From: Pseudomonas viciae
Lineage (GTDB): Bacteria > Pseudomonadota > Gammaproteobacteria > Pseudomonadales > Pseudomonadaceae
Length of the DNA: 64,000 nucleotides
Reading direction: 5' to 3'
Assembly: GCF_004786035.1 (NCBI RefSeq)
Contig: NZ_CP035088.1
Coordinates: 6,595,001 to 6,659,000, forward strand
The position numbers were made by a program, and so were the translations under genes. Shown here piece by piece: positions 9,001-16,955 of the stretch (its first letter is position 1; each line of letters starts with the position of its first letter). A model generated the notes under the pieces. It was given only the letters and a program-made list of their open reading frames with translations. It ran no database searches and was not told where the DNA came from.

Positions 9001-11447
9001 GGAAAATAAACGCCAACCGTTCCCTTGATGTCCGGCCCTTCCTGATCGGAAAAGATCAGCGGGCCATCGATGCTGAGCGCATTGCTCATCCTTCCATGCT
9101 GCTCTCCAGCGCCCACGCTACCGCCAAGCAGAAGACCATGGACATGCACCCGTCGCCCCAAGACCAGGGGGCGTGTCTGCGCCGTCGGTGAGCGCAGGAC
9201 CGCATCCAGCCAGAGCGCGAGGCGCTTGCACGGCTTCGGTGGAGTACAGGCCGTATCGAGCACAGTACTCTTGAACACTTCATTGCCCCTGAGCGCGGCT
9301 TCGTAACCTTTGAATTTCATGTTGGCCAGATACGCCGTTTGCCAGGCCTTCTTGTAGTCCGGCTTGTTCATCTCCTTGCCGAGCAGGGTTTGGTAGCTTC
9401 CTCCGGCATCGATGCTCGTCACCATCCGGGCCAATTCGCGCCCGGTCAACGTGACGAAATAACCGTTGGCCGGATGCCGGATACGTTGCCCATCCTGGTC
9501 GACAACATAGACCGCCTGCACTTCCCGCAGGGCATTGGGGTACTGAGTCGGACGCAAGTTATCGAGCATCAACTGAGTCAAGCTGGAGGTACGGAACTGC
9601 CTTGAGCTGGCACTTTCCCCGAAGGAAAACGTGACCAGGCACTTGTCCGGATCTGGATCGATGCCCGGGTGCACCGTTTGTTGAAGGTAGTGTTTGACCT
9701 TCTGGCGGGTGAACTGCCACAGCGTCTGGACATCGCGGGCACCCAGTTCATAGGCCGCTTCCAAGACCTGTTTTTCCAAGTTGCGATAGGTCGATTGCTC
9801 CGAACCAGCCGCGCGCTTGTAGAAATCCGGGCGACTGTTTTCAACCAGGACTTCCTGACGGACAGCCAGCGGGCCGGCAAGCGACAACATGGGTAAATCC
9901 AGCGCATCTTCAACATTCAGCGCAAAGGCCGCCAAAGCGACCGTCTCGTTTTGCGGAGCATTCAGATACGTTTCCAGGGCGGTGCCTTGGATCTGCAGCA
10001 GGTCATCTGCCGCCACTTCAAAAACATGTCCGGACAATTCAGAGGAAATATCCCGGATCGTGCGTTTCTGCCCGTCGTAGGTAGGGCTTACTTGATTGAC
10101 CAACGCCTGGAAAGAATGGAAGCGCTGTATGCCCCCTTCCAAGGAGTAGAGAAACAATGAAGGTTGATCCGTGCGTTTGATCACCATTGCAGCGGGCCAT
10201 TTCTGCACGGTCGCGCTGCCCATATCGAGCATGACGGCGTAGACATGGGGAATGGGCGTTCGCAACAAGCGGTTTCTGTCCGCCATGCCCGGATGGGTCG
10301 TGATGAGGTCCAACAGGCGATCTTCTTCACCCTGCTGGCTTCGTTCACTTTGGGTTAACGCAATGCCTGAATCCCGATCGGCCTTGTACAGGTCGAAAAG
10401 GTGCAGGAATCGTCGGGACAACAAATGAGCGAGGGCCGCTTCAGCGGTAGACGGGGTTGAGGTCTCGAGCGAGTCGCCCCAGTGCTTGTTACGGCGAAAG
10501 GTGATGAAATCGTCACGAAACTGACGTTTCAGGCTGTCATTGGTTGTGGGTTGGGCGATATAGAAGACCGCCTCCATGGCCGCCAGGACTTTCCTGTCCA
10601 CCGGGCTGGCAAATACGCTGTCCGCCTCTTCCACGGCATCCGGACGGGTGAAGAACCCCACGCCACCGACCGAGTACGTCGGCGGTGTGTCCGTCGCCAG
10701 ACAGCTCAATAGAACATCGGTAAAACTCTGCGAGGCGATCAATGAACGTCCGCCGACGGCGTCGATACGGAAGTGGTTCACATACCAATGATCCGGATCG
10801 ATATGCTCAAGCAGTGATGGGCGAAATTTCGTCTCGGCGATCTTTATCTTGAGCTTGCCGATCAGCAGGCTCTTGAGCACCGAGTCGAACGTGGGCAGGC
10901 CGGCGAACAAACGCGCCAGTTTCACCTGATTGCTGTCCAGCAGTGCCAACTGCCGAACTTGTTCTTTGCCACGGACACTGAGCAGATTGCCTTGGGCATC
11001 CACCTCGGTGACAACGGGCTGGCCCGTGCCCTGGTAGCCGGGGGCAATGCCCGTTTGCAACTGCTGCAAGACGTCTGGCGAAAGGGCTTTACCGTTGACC
11101 CGCAGCGACGAGAAGTCCAGGGACATATGGCTTCGATGTGGATAAATCCAGCCCTCACGTGGCGAATGGCCGGAGGGATAGACCCGGCTTTGGTGGGCGA
11201 TCAAAAAGCCTTGTGTCACGGCGTCACGCAACGGCACCGATGTGCGCTGACTGATCGCGGCCGACTCTTCGGTCTCGACCTCTTGATAAGTGACCATCAC
11301 TGGCGCGTCGCCAACAAGGCCCCACTGGCCCAGCCATTGATCGGCAAAGGCATGCGGTTGGAATCGAAGACCGTTGGATAACAGGGTGAGGGGTTTCAAG
11401 GGCACGACAGAAGGCGCGCCATGTTCATGTTCAGAGAAGACCGTCAT
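6096..11447 (-). CDS. Giant DUF6543/dermonecrotic-toxin-like protein with apparent permuted OTU protease domain
   Basis: A 1783-residue protein. The N-terminal half (about 1-900) resembles the DUF6543 dermonecrotic-toxin region of large Pseudomonas proteins, with FAGLPTFDSVLKSLL, IDPDHWYVNHFRID, and VYAVMLDMGSATVQKWPAAM. A hydrophobic patch at about 925-960 is followed by a beta-rich segment and a low-complexity linker GGGKRPADTPAQPGPSKKPA. Residues about 1165-1330 look like an OTU cysteine protease: GHSHYSLLL (His1217) comes before ADGDCLFNTLSAGLN (Cys1235), i.e. in circularly permuted order. The C terminus (about 1330-1783) is helix-rich. No signal peptide is seen. The start codon has only a weak upstream site. 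It is probably an effector or toxin; ubiquitin-directed activity is inference. Confidence 0.75.
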   Translation of the reverse strand: MTVFSEHEHGAPSVVPLKPLTLLSNGLRFQPHAFADQWLGQWGLVGDAPVMVTYQEVETEESAAISQRTSVPLRDAVTQGFLIAHQSRVYPSGHSPREGWIYPHRSHMSLDFSSLRVNGKALSPDVLQQLQTGIAPGYQGTGQPVVTEVDAQGNLLSVRGKEQVRQLALLDSNQVKLARLFAGLPTFDSVLKSLLIGKLKIKIAETKFRPSLLEHIDPDHWYVNHFRIDAVGGRSLIASQSFTDVLLSCLATDTPPTYSVGGVGFFTRPDAVEEADSVFASPVDRKVLAAMEAVFYIAQPTTNDSLKRQFRDDFITFRRNKHWGDSLETSTPSTAEAALAHLLSRRFLHLFDLYKADRDSGIALTQSERSQQGEEDRLLDLITTHPGMADRNRLLRTPIPHVYAVMLDMGSATVQKWPAAMVIKRTDQPSLFLYSLEGGIQRFHSFQALVNQVSPTYDGQKRTIRDISSELSGHVFEVAADDLLQIQGTALETYLNAPQNETVALAAFALNVEDALDLPMLSLAGPLAVRQEVLVENSRPDFYKRAAGSEQSTYRNLEKQVLEAAYELGARDVQTLWQFTRQKVKHYLQQTVHPGIDPDPDKCLVTFSFGESASSRQFRTSSLTQLMLDNLRPTQYPNALREVQAVYVVDQDGQRIRHPANGYFVTLTGRELARMVTSIDAGGSYQTLLGKEMNKPDYKKAWQTAYLANMKFKGYEAALRGNEVFKSTVLDTACTPPKPCKRLALWLDAVLRSPTAQTRPLVLGRRVHVHGLLLGGSVGAGEQHGRMSNALSIDGPLIFSDQEGPDIKGTVGVYFPDSPEGDDFHEFADLSDGVAGLLPREEWQAYFRSRIATSDPEEIKRTLGQRGGRPLIRGTLISGDLLEALHRAHANFHSAHADHRSTSNLDVHYQTLGRFGQVAVEIALELATMFLAPGFQMLKSIIKTGLLISRTGSIPLNLKTLAFVHTVANHGGWRLVRNVTLAPRGQSSFRTLTARQTQDEALTGLPLEAAVYRSYAVSDTSVIQGLTADARGFYRTTVSDMATGRVIARPVYVRQPDGTVFRVHDHTKLNATEATLVDPVTGLNIRSVGVMRSTVARLPNGEWRAVGFGRGGGKRPADTPAQPGPSKKPALSVSAVSNSIRTPGTWNNRIMDLVPSIMTRLAIWPQNRSLLIIDEISAGRAWSVRFTPGQHETIYPVAEHPDRADTDVVLRRTGHSHYSLLLGERVVEFEADGDCLFNTLSAGLNEGQAQETFTMQGLRDAAADHVDQHPELSQYVAPPVSDIQQALFESAPSLVNLLDNSAVFDLTRIIYGTPNPHRLFQPTLDYLDLQVKRTIRTAITEAPGTKLPPEILQEVGRLVSPRSPANLMANTSAPFSAQEKVTMQRLFEDILLGPVDDQNILQLLNNKYLLVSRDVAHIMLEYGVTARQLLGHHPRNSLGYVRYDEELHGHLDADAIEELLDGAHLVDRNDLDDAKDLLMRVRGRFVDDDAELFDQFMYADRVERTVDLLRTALGRFPVLRRRVDIILRSPVIIHNLGGMLPVSEIARLIRNPALSDRRFELIAAYADARYGELERTGRIDLDWMQVFDDRNLQSIITYQDNLTAFMRFLGGARQNIESIDVPAVAKLFSPPGQSPSNARAALLFNTPGLLGNLMRLPPDYAMQIWLDLIGPHFSDATIRQALGRPGSLRTGLDFGLALRDSLGAEEARANRIVQHLLSVSQRRAQLYLYNFDFPTNRLGHSRLDFAVYLESHLSIPAWAWQYARRGVTPDSLKQFGEMKPKLE

Positions 11448-11507
11448 TTAAGTGTCCCGGTTGTGATCAGGGCTGGGACCCTATCGCGCCGTTCGAGCGC
11501 AAATGAC

Positions 11508-11519
11508 ATACATATGTAT
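11508..11519. promoter_or_regulatory. Perfect 12-bp palindrome ATACATATGTAT upstream of the toxin gene
   Basis: ATACATATGTAT lies about 60 bp upstream of the start of the minus-strand toxin gene, where an operator or promoter would sit. AT-rich palindromes stand out in this GC-rich DNA, but no regulator can be named. Confidence 0.35.
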
Positions 11520-11571
11520 AGCGGAGGCTAGAGGACTCGGGGAAAAGCGTAAGCCCGAATTTCAGCGAGTG

Positions 11572-11669
11572 CTGTGGCGAGGGGATTTATCCCCGTGGGC
11601 TGCGCAGCGGCCCCAAGGATTTTGTGGTTGCTGCGCAACCGAGCGGGAGCAAGCTCCCTCGCCACAGGA
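11572..11669. repeat. Divergent REPIN of the GTGGCGAGGGGA type
   Basis: CTGTGGCGAGGGGATTTATC at 11572 and the inverted GGGAGCAAGCTCCCTCGCC ending near 11664 flank about 60 bp, which hold an inner inverted pair (GGCTGCGCAGC...GCTGCGCAACC). It belongs to a second REP family, different from the GTGGGAGCGAG type. It occupies most of the gap between the toxin gene and the methyltransferase gene. Confidence 0.7.
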
Positions 11670-11686
11670 GTATTTCACATCAAGAT

Positions 11687-12601
11687 TCAGATCAGCTTTT
11701 GCGCCAACACCGCAATATGCTCCGGCCCGATCCCGCAGCAGCCACCCAGATGACTGGCTCCACGCTGCTGCCAATCCGCCGCCCACTGCAGGTAGCCCGG
11801 TGGATCGAGGTCTTCGCGCAGCGGGTCCAGGCCGTCGTTGGCCGTCGCTTCCTTCGGTTGCGGCGGGAAGGCGTTGGCGTAGGCACCGATGTGGATCTTC
11901 ACCCCCAGGCGCTCGAAGGTTTCCCGCGCGGCATCAATCGCCGCGCCGATCACTTCCGGCTGGCTGCAGTTGAACAGCAGCACTTCGACACCCAGCTCGG
12001 CCGCGACCACCGCAGCGTCCGCCACCGGTTCACCGGAACGCAGGCGCGGCACTTCATCGGTGTCTTCATCTTTCAAGGTAAACGACAGCCAGAACGGCTT
12101 GCCGTCCTTGGGCAGCCCGGCGTGAATCGCCCGCGCTTCGACCGTCGAGCTTTGGGTTTCGGCCAGCCACAGATCGACATGGGGCGCCAGGCCGGTCACC
12201 AATGGCGCGAGCAATTCACTGGCGCGGGAAGCGTCGAACAGATCCGGACGATAGGAACCGAACAACGGCGGCAGCGACCCGGCAACCCGTACCGCTTTGC
12301 CTGAAGCTTGCACCGCCCGCCGCGCCAGCTCTCCCGCCAGCGCGGCCAGGGCCTGGCCTTCTGCAGCGAAGCGCGCTTCACCAATGTGAAACGGCACTAC
12401 GGCGTAGCTGTTGCTGGTGATTACATGGGCGCCGCTGGCGATGTAGGCTGCATGCACGGCCTCTACGGCCTGAGGCGCTTCGCTCAAGGCCAGGGCCGAC
12501 CACTCGGGCTGTCGGAACGGCGCGCCCCGGCGTTGCAGTTCGCGGCCCATGCCGCCATCGAGAATGACTGTCGTTGCTGAGCCCATATGCGATTCACTCA
12601 T
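11687..12601 (-). CDS. Homocysteine S-methyltransferase family protein
   Basis: About 304 residues with the zinc/homocysteine-binding fold of the MmuM/BhmT family: LDGGMGRELQRRG at the N terminus, the first zinc Cys in LLFNCSQPEVI and the GGCCG pair near the C terminus (HLGGCCGIGPEHIAVLA). Such enzymes transfer a methyl group from S-methylmethionine, or another methyl donor, to homocysteine to give methionine in the cytosol. Three starts are possible: GTG 12622, ATG 12601 or ATG 12586; none has a strong ribosome-binding site, so ATG 12601 is a compromise. It diverges from an amino-acid ABC binding protein/permease pair, suggesting uptake of its methyl-donor substrate. The donor is not known. 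Confidence 0.85.
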   Translation of the reverse strand: MSESHMGSATTVILDGGMGRELQRRGAPFRQPEWSALALSEAPQAVEAVHAAYIASGAHVITSNSYAVVPFHIGEARFAAEGQALAALAGELARRAVQASGKAVRVAGSLPPLFGSYRPDLFDASRASELLAPLVTGLAPHVDLWLAETQSSTVEARAIHAGLPKDGKPFWLSFTLKDEDTDEVPRLRSGEPVADAAVVAAELGVEVLLFNCSQPEVIGAAIDAARETFERLGVKIHIGAYANAFPPQPKEATANDGLDPLREDLDPPGYLQWAADWQQRGASHLGGCCGIGPEHIAVLAQKLI

Positions 12602-12699
12602 AAGCTTATGAAAAATACTCACTACCGGAGTTGTTCTTATAACTATTTAATACGCACCAATCGGCTAACTACAACTTATTTTTCTACCAGGGACTTCAC

Positions 12700-13521
12700 G
12701 TGAAACTACAACCATTGCTGGCCCTGGGCCTGACCCTGCTGGCCGCTTCGTCGCAAGCCTTCGCCGGCACCACCCTGGATCGCATCGAACAGAAAAAAGA
12801 ACTGGTCGGTGTGTTGATGGAAAGCTACCCGCCCTTCTCGTTCCTGAACGATCAGAACCAGCTCGACGGTTTTGACGTAGATGTCGCCAAAGCGGTCGCT
12901 GAAAAGCTGGGCGTGAAGCTGCGCCTGGAAACACCGTCCTGGGACGTGATCGCTGCCGGGCACTGGAGCGGACGCTATGACATCTGCATCTGCTCCATGA
13001 CGCCGAGCAAGGCGCGCGCCGAAGTGTTCGATTTCCCGGTGCAGTATTACGCCTCGCCAGCGGTGATCGTGGTCAACGCCAAGGACGATAGCATCCACGG
13101 CGCCAAAGACCTGAGCGGCAAGAAAGTCGGCCTCACCAGCGCCTCCAGCTACGAGAGTTACCTGAACAAGAACCTGGTGATCGAAGGCGCTGAAGACACC
13201 CGCCTGAGCTATCCCTTCGAGAACGTGCAGATCGCCCCGTACGACACCGACAACGTAGCGTTCCAGGACCTTGGCCTGGGCGCCGGGGTGCGTTTGGATG
13301 CGGTGCTGACCAACCTGGTGACCGCGCAGCCGCGCCTGACCGAAGACAAGCGCTTCAAACTGGCGGGCGAGGCGCTCTATTCCGAACCGAACTCGGTGGC
13401 CATCGAAAAGGGCGACGCCCAGTGGAACGCCAAGGTGCGTGAAGTCTTCGCGCAGTTGAAACAGGACGGCACCTTGAGCAAACTCTCGCAGAAATGGATC
13501 GGCGCCGACATCACCCAATGA
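12700..13521 (+). CDS. Amino-acid ABC transporter periplasmic binding protein
   Basis: A 273-residue family 3 solute-binding protein. It has a signal peptide (about 1-22, cleaved near SQAFA-GT), then RIEQKKELVGVLMESYPPFSF, GFDVDVAKAVAEKLG, DICICSMTPSKARAEVFDF and the C-terminal domain GKKVGLTSASSYESYL. It delivers an amino acid or related small molecule to the inner-membrane permease encoded immediately downstream with a 4-bp ATGA overlap. Because the divergent gene is a homocysteine S-methyltransferase, S-methylmethionine or methionine is a plausible ligand, but that is contextual inference. The 77-bp region before 12700, shared with the divergent gene, is AT-rich. Confidence 0.9.
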   Translation: MKLQPLLALGLTLLAASSQAFAGTTLDRIEQKKELVGVLMESYPPFSFLNDQNQLDGFDVDVAKAVAEKLGVKLRLETPSWDVIAAGHWSGRYDICICSMTPSKARAEVFDFPVQYYASPAVIVVNAKDDSIHGAKDLSGKKVGLTSASSYESYLNKNLVIEGAEDTRLSYPFENVQIAPYDTDNVAFQDLGLGAGVRLDAVLTNLVTAQPRLTEDKRFKLAGEALYSEPNSVAIEKGDAQWNAKVREVFAQLKQDGTLSKLSQKWIGADITQ

Positions 13522-14354
13522 CCTCTTTTCCGTCTCCGTCTCGGCCACCGCACCCGGTGGCTGAGTCGCGTCTGCAAAAAATCTTCGGCTTTCGCACCCG
13601 GCTGTACCTGACCTGGGCGGCGATGCTGGTGCTGTTCGCGAGTTTCTTCCTGAGCTTCGACCTGAAGTTCTCCATCATCCTCGACAAACTGCCGAACCTG
13701 CTCGGCATGCACCTGGCCCCCAACGGCTTTCTGCAAGGCGCGGTGCTGACGCTGTTTCTGTGCCTGTGCTCCATCGTCGCGTCGTCATTGCTGGGCTTCA
13801 TCACCGCCCTGGCGCGGCTGTCCAACAGCGCGGTGGCGTTCGGCATCGCCAGCTTCTACGCATCGTTCTTTCGCGGCACGCCGCTGCTGATCCAGATCCT
13901 GCTGATCTACCTGGGCCTGCCACAACTGGGCGTGGTCCCGGGCGCCATCGCCGCCGGGATCATCGCCCTGTCACTGAACTACGGCGCCTACCTGAGCGAA
14001 ATCTTCCGCGCCGGCATCCTCGGCGTCCCCCACGGCCAGCGCGAAGCCTCGCTGGCGCTGGGCTTGAGCGAAACCGTGATCTTCTGGCGCGTCACCCTGC
14101 CCCAGGCCATGCGCACCATCATCCCGCCGACCACCAACCAGTTCATCTCGATGCTCAAGGACTCCTCACTGATCTCGGTGATGGGCGTCTGGGAAGTGAT
14201 GTTCCTGGCGCAATCCTACGGTCGTTCCAGCTATCGCTATATCGAGATGCTGACGACGGCGGCGATCATTTACTGGTTGATGTCCATTGCGCTGGAGCTG
14301 ATTCAGGCGCGGATGGAGCGGCATTATGGGAAGGCGTATCTCAAGCGCAGCTGA
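13518..14354 (+). CDS. Amino-acid ABC transporter permease (HisM/GlnP type)
   Basis: A 278-residue inner-membrane permease. Several hydrophobic helices are visible (about 30-55, 75-105, 115-150, 245-265). The family motif for contact with the ATPase appears as GILGVPHGQREASLALGLSETVIFWRVTLPQA (EAA loop, about residues 170-200). The start ATG 13518 overlaps the stop of the binding-protein gene (ATGA), which fixes the start and implies translational coupling; the longer frame starting at 13494 would overlap the neighbour. No ATPase gene follows, so it must share an ATP-binding subunit encoded elsewhere. Confidence 0.9.
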   Translation: MTSFPSPSRPPHPVAESRLQKIFGFRTRLYLTWAAMLVLFASFFLSFDLKFSIILDKLPNLLGMHLAPNGFLQGAVLTLFLCLCSIVASSLLGFITALARLSNSAVAFGIASFYASFFRGTPLLIQILLIYLGLPQLGVVPGAIAAGIIALSLNYGAYLSEIFRAGILGVPHGQREASLALGLSETVIFWRVTLPQAMRTIIPPTTNQFISMLKDSSLISVMGVWEVMFLAQSYGRSSYRYIEMLTTAAIIYWLMSIALELIQARMERHYGKAYLKRS

Positions 14355-14546
14355 CAGGACAGATCCGAAGAAGTTGTAGGGCGAAGCTTCAGGTCGTGGA
14401 AGCCAACGCGACGATGTCTGGATCGCAACACGACCAGCCTACAGATTTCATCTGCTGTGTCTTGCCCAAGGCGTGGCGTTAGCTGGCATCGTGGCCTGGG
14501 GTGGAATTTTTAAAGTGCGGACTCCTTTCAAGAGAGGCCGCATTCG

Positions 14547-16883
14547 ATGTCTATTCAACACTTTTACCCACCCCAACACCTTGCCCTGGCAGTCGCCTTG
14601 GCGCTTGGTTGCGTCGATGTTTCGATGGCTCAGCAACCAGCCGAGATCCCCACAACCGCCGAGCAACAAGAGCGCCTCAAGGCCTTCTCCGACGCTGCGG
14701 ACACCAAGCAGCAAAATGCCAACACTTCCCGCAAAGGCGACGCGAAATGGACTGGCAAAAATGACTTGGTCATCATCAGCGGAAATGGAAAATTCCCCGG
14801 AATCATTGATGGCGGCGGTGGAAAAAACGTTCTGCGACTTGATGCCGCCAAACATCCAATATTGGCTGAAACCCGCAACTTCATAGCTTTGCAGGTTGCC
14901 ACAGGCGAATGGCAGCACACCGGGAGTTTCGCTGGCTGGGGAGTGATCGAGCCGGACACCACGTTGATCAACACTGGCCGAATCGACGGACAGCTAGGGG
15001 TTCTCGGCAAGCTGGATAACAAGGGAGTGGTGCCCAATCGTGTAATTGTCGAGCCAGGCGCCCACATGATGAACTCAGGAATGGCCGGTCACGTGGAAGT
15101 GCGTGAGAAGGCCAGCTTCAGCGGCAATGGGACAGTGGAGCTCTTGAGTGTCGCGGGCCAGTTGGAAGTCGGTCCCGAAATGGGCGCACCCTCCATTACC
15201 AAGGATTTCTCGTTGGCGGAGACTGCCGAGCTGATCTACGGGGTTAATGCAGATGGCGGTAGCTCCACGATCAACGTTGAAGGCACCGCGTTCCTGAACA
15301 ACGCGACGCTGACAGTTGCCGGCGTGCCAGGCGAATACATTGAGGCGCGCGAGCACACCGTCATCCGTGCGAGGACGATCGAAGGAGCGTTCGGCACGGT
15401 TTCCAGCAAGCTTGCATTCATGACGGCGACGCTGACCCCCACCGATACGCAAGTCAGCCTGACTTATGCCCGCAACGATGTCCCACTCAAGGAAGCAGCC
15501 ACTTCCGATAACGGGCGAGCATTTACGGCCAGTATCGAAGAGCCGCTACCGGCCAAACCAGCCGAACCCATTGATGTCCCCCCCGTCGCACAGGCACTTG
15601 CAGCCAACCCAAAAACCGAGGCCCCAACAAACGAGCCCGCTGAACCGCCAGAAATCACCCGTGCCGCATCAAAACCCGTCGGCCAATTGCACGCTGCCAA
15701 GCCAGAAACAAAACCCAACAAAGCCATCAACGTCCTGCTCGGCAGCGATATGACTAGCGCCGCCGACGCCAGCAAAACGAAGGTCGTAGACACCTCACAC
15801 AAACCCGCCGAGCCACCAGAAATCCCCGGTGCCGCATCAAAACCCCTCGGCCAATTGCAAGCCTCCAAGCCAGCCGCGAAACCTAACAAAGCCATCAACG
15901 CCCTGCTCGGCACCAACATGGCGACCGCCGCCGATGCCATCGACCAACTAAGCGGCTACAACACGGCGGACCTGGGCAATGCCACCTTGAGCAGCGTCAC
16001 GCCAATCGGCACCGGCATGCTCTCAGCCATGGGCCAGAAAAACCCGGAGAACGTACATACCGACGGCCAAGTCTGGGTGCAGGCCATCGGCAACAGCGGG
16101 CGCATCGGGAAGCAATTGGGCAGCTATGCCCTGAAGCATTCGACCAAAGGTCTGATGCTGGGGACCGATTGGGCTGTCAGCCCTGATTGGCGTCTGGGGA
16201 TAATCGGCAGCAAGACCCAGACACGGCTGGACAGTCACCGCTTCGATGGCCGACTCGACAGTTGGCATGTGGGCGCCTACGCCGTGCGCCAGGACGGACC
16301 GCTGGCGCTGCGCCTGGGCGCCGTTCACGGCAATCATGACGGCAGTACCAAGCGCCAGGTGGCCTTTAACGGTTTCAGCGATCGCCTCAAGGGGCGGTAC
16401 GATGCCAACACGCAGCAGGTCTTTGGGCAAATCGGCTACAACCTGGACGTCGGTCATGTCGATATCGAGCCTTATCTCCAACTGGGCTACCAACGCTACC
16501 AACGTGATCGCTACACAGAGAAAGGTGGCGACGCGGCGCTGCGATTCAATGGCCAAACCCAGGACAACTACAACAGCAACGTGGGCCTACGCCTCGACCG
16601 GGCCTTCCCTCTTGATCAAGGTATGCAACTGACTCCCCGCTTGAATCTCGGTTGGAAACACCTATACGGCAAGACCCGGGGCACGTCCCGCCAGCGCCTG
16701 GCCGGCGCAGGCAACACGTATACCGTCGAAGGCGTCGAACTGGACCGTGACAGCCTGCTCTTTGAAACAGGGCTGGACCTGGCTGTTTCGTCTCGGCACA
16801 CATTGGGGGTGAGCTATAAAGGCGAAACCGGTCAGGACAACCGCAACAGTGCTCTGATGGGTCAATGGCGAATGATGTTCTGA
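14547..16883 (+). CDS. Autotransporter with C-terminal outer-membrane beta-barrel
   Basis: A 778-residue type V secreted protein. Residues 1-28 form a signal peptide (LALAVALALGCVDVSMA). A passenger of about 300 residues is rich in Gly, Asn and Thr with short beta repeats (INTGRIDGQLGVLGKLDNKG, SFSGNGTVELLSVAGQLEVG). A Pro/Ala/Lys-rich region (about 340-480) contains a 56-residue tandem duplication. The barrel domain (about 510-778) includes GQVWVQAIGNSGRIG, GLMLGTDWAVSPDWRLGI and the terminal strand ending MMF, with the C-terminal Phe expected for outer-membrane insertion. No protease, lipase or RGD motif was seen in the passenger, so its function is unknown. Upstream 14355-14546 holds no gene. 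Confidence 0.9.
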   Translation: MSIQHFYPPQHLALAVALALGCVDVSMAQQPAEIPTTAEQQERLKAFSDAADTKQQNANTSRKGDAKWTGKNDLVIISGNGKFPGIIDGGGGKNVLRLDAAKHPILAETRNFIALQVATGEWQHTGSFAGWGVIEPDTTLINTGRIDGQLGVLGKLDNKGVVPNRVIVEPGAHMMNSGMAGHVEVREKASFSGNGTVELLSVAGQLEVGPEMGAPSITKDFSLAETAELIYGVNADGGSSTINVEGTAFLNNATLTVAGVPGEYIEAREHTVIRARTIEGAFGTVSSKLAFMTATLTPTDTQVSLTYARNDVPLKEAATSDNGRAFTASIEEPLPAKPAEPIDVPPVAQALAANPKTEAPTNEPAEPPEITRAASKPVGQLHAAKPETKPNKAINVLLGSDMTSAADASKTKVVDTSHKPAEPPEIPGAASKPLGQLQASKPAAKPNKAINALLGTNMATAADAIDQLSGYNTADLGNATLSSVTPIGTGMLSAMGQKNPENVHTDGQVWVQAIGNSGRIGKQLGSYALKHSTKGLMLGTDWAVSPDWRLGIIGSKTQTRLDSHRFDGRLDSWHVGAYAVRQDGPLALRLGAVHGNHDGSTKRQVAFNGFSDRLKGRYDANTQQVFGQIGYNLDVGHVDIEPYLQLGYQRYQRDRYTEKGGDAALRFNGQTQDNYNSNVGLRLDRAFPLDQGMQLTPRLNLGWKHLYGKTRGTSRQRLAGAGNTYTVEGVELDRDSLLFETGLDLAVSSRHTLGVSYKGETGQDNRNSALMGQWRMMF
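15630..15933 (+). repeat. 168-bp tandem duplication in the autotransporter gene
   Basis: Two copies, offset by exactly 168 bp (56 codons), encode PAEPPEI..AASKP.GQL.A.KP..KPNKAIN.LLG. The first runs roughly 15630-15765 and the second 15798-15933, each followed by less similar sequence. The copies differ at many third positions, so the duplication is not recent. It lengthens the Pro/Ala-rich linker between passenger and barrel. Confidence 0.85.
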
Positions 16884-16896
16884 CCATTTGGCGGGC

Positions 16897-16923
16897 AAAA
16901 AAAAAGGGGAGCACATGCCCCCC
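16897..16923 (-). terminator. Rho-independent terminator of the pycAB operon
   Basis: Read on the minus strand, GGGGGCATGTGCTCCCC is followed by nine T residues, a stem-loop plus U-tract directly after the pycB stop codon. It also separates the convergent autotransporter gene. Confidence 0.8.
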
Positions 16924-16955
16924 CGAGGTTAAAAGGTTGTATCGAGGCTGTTAAC

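Noticed and set aside
12690..12706. CTTCACGTGAAAC near the binding-protein start, similar to parS
   Set aside because: The core palindrome is shorter, with only about 12 of 16 parS positions matching, and it overlaps the start codon, so chance is likely.
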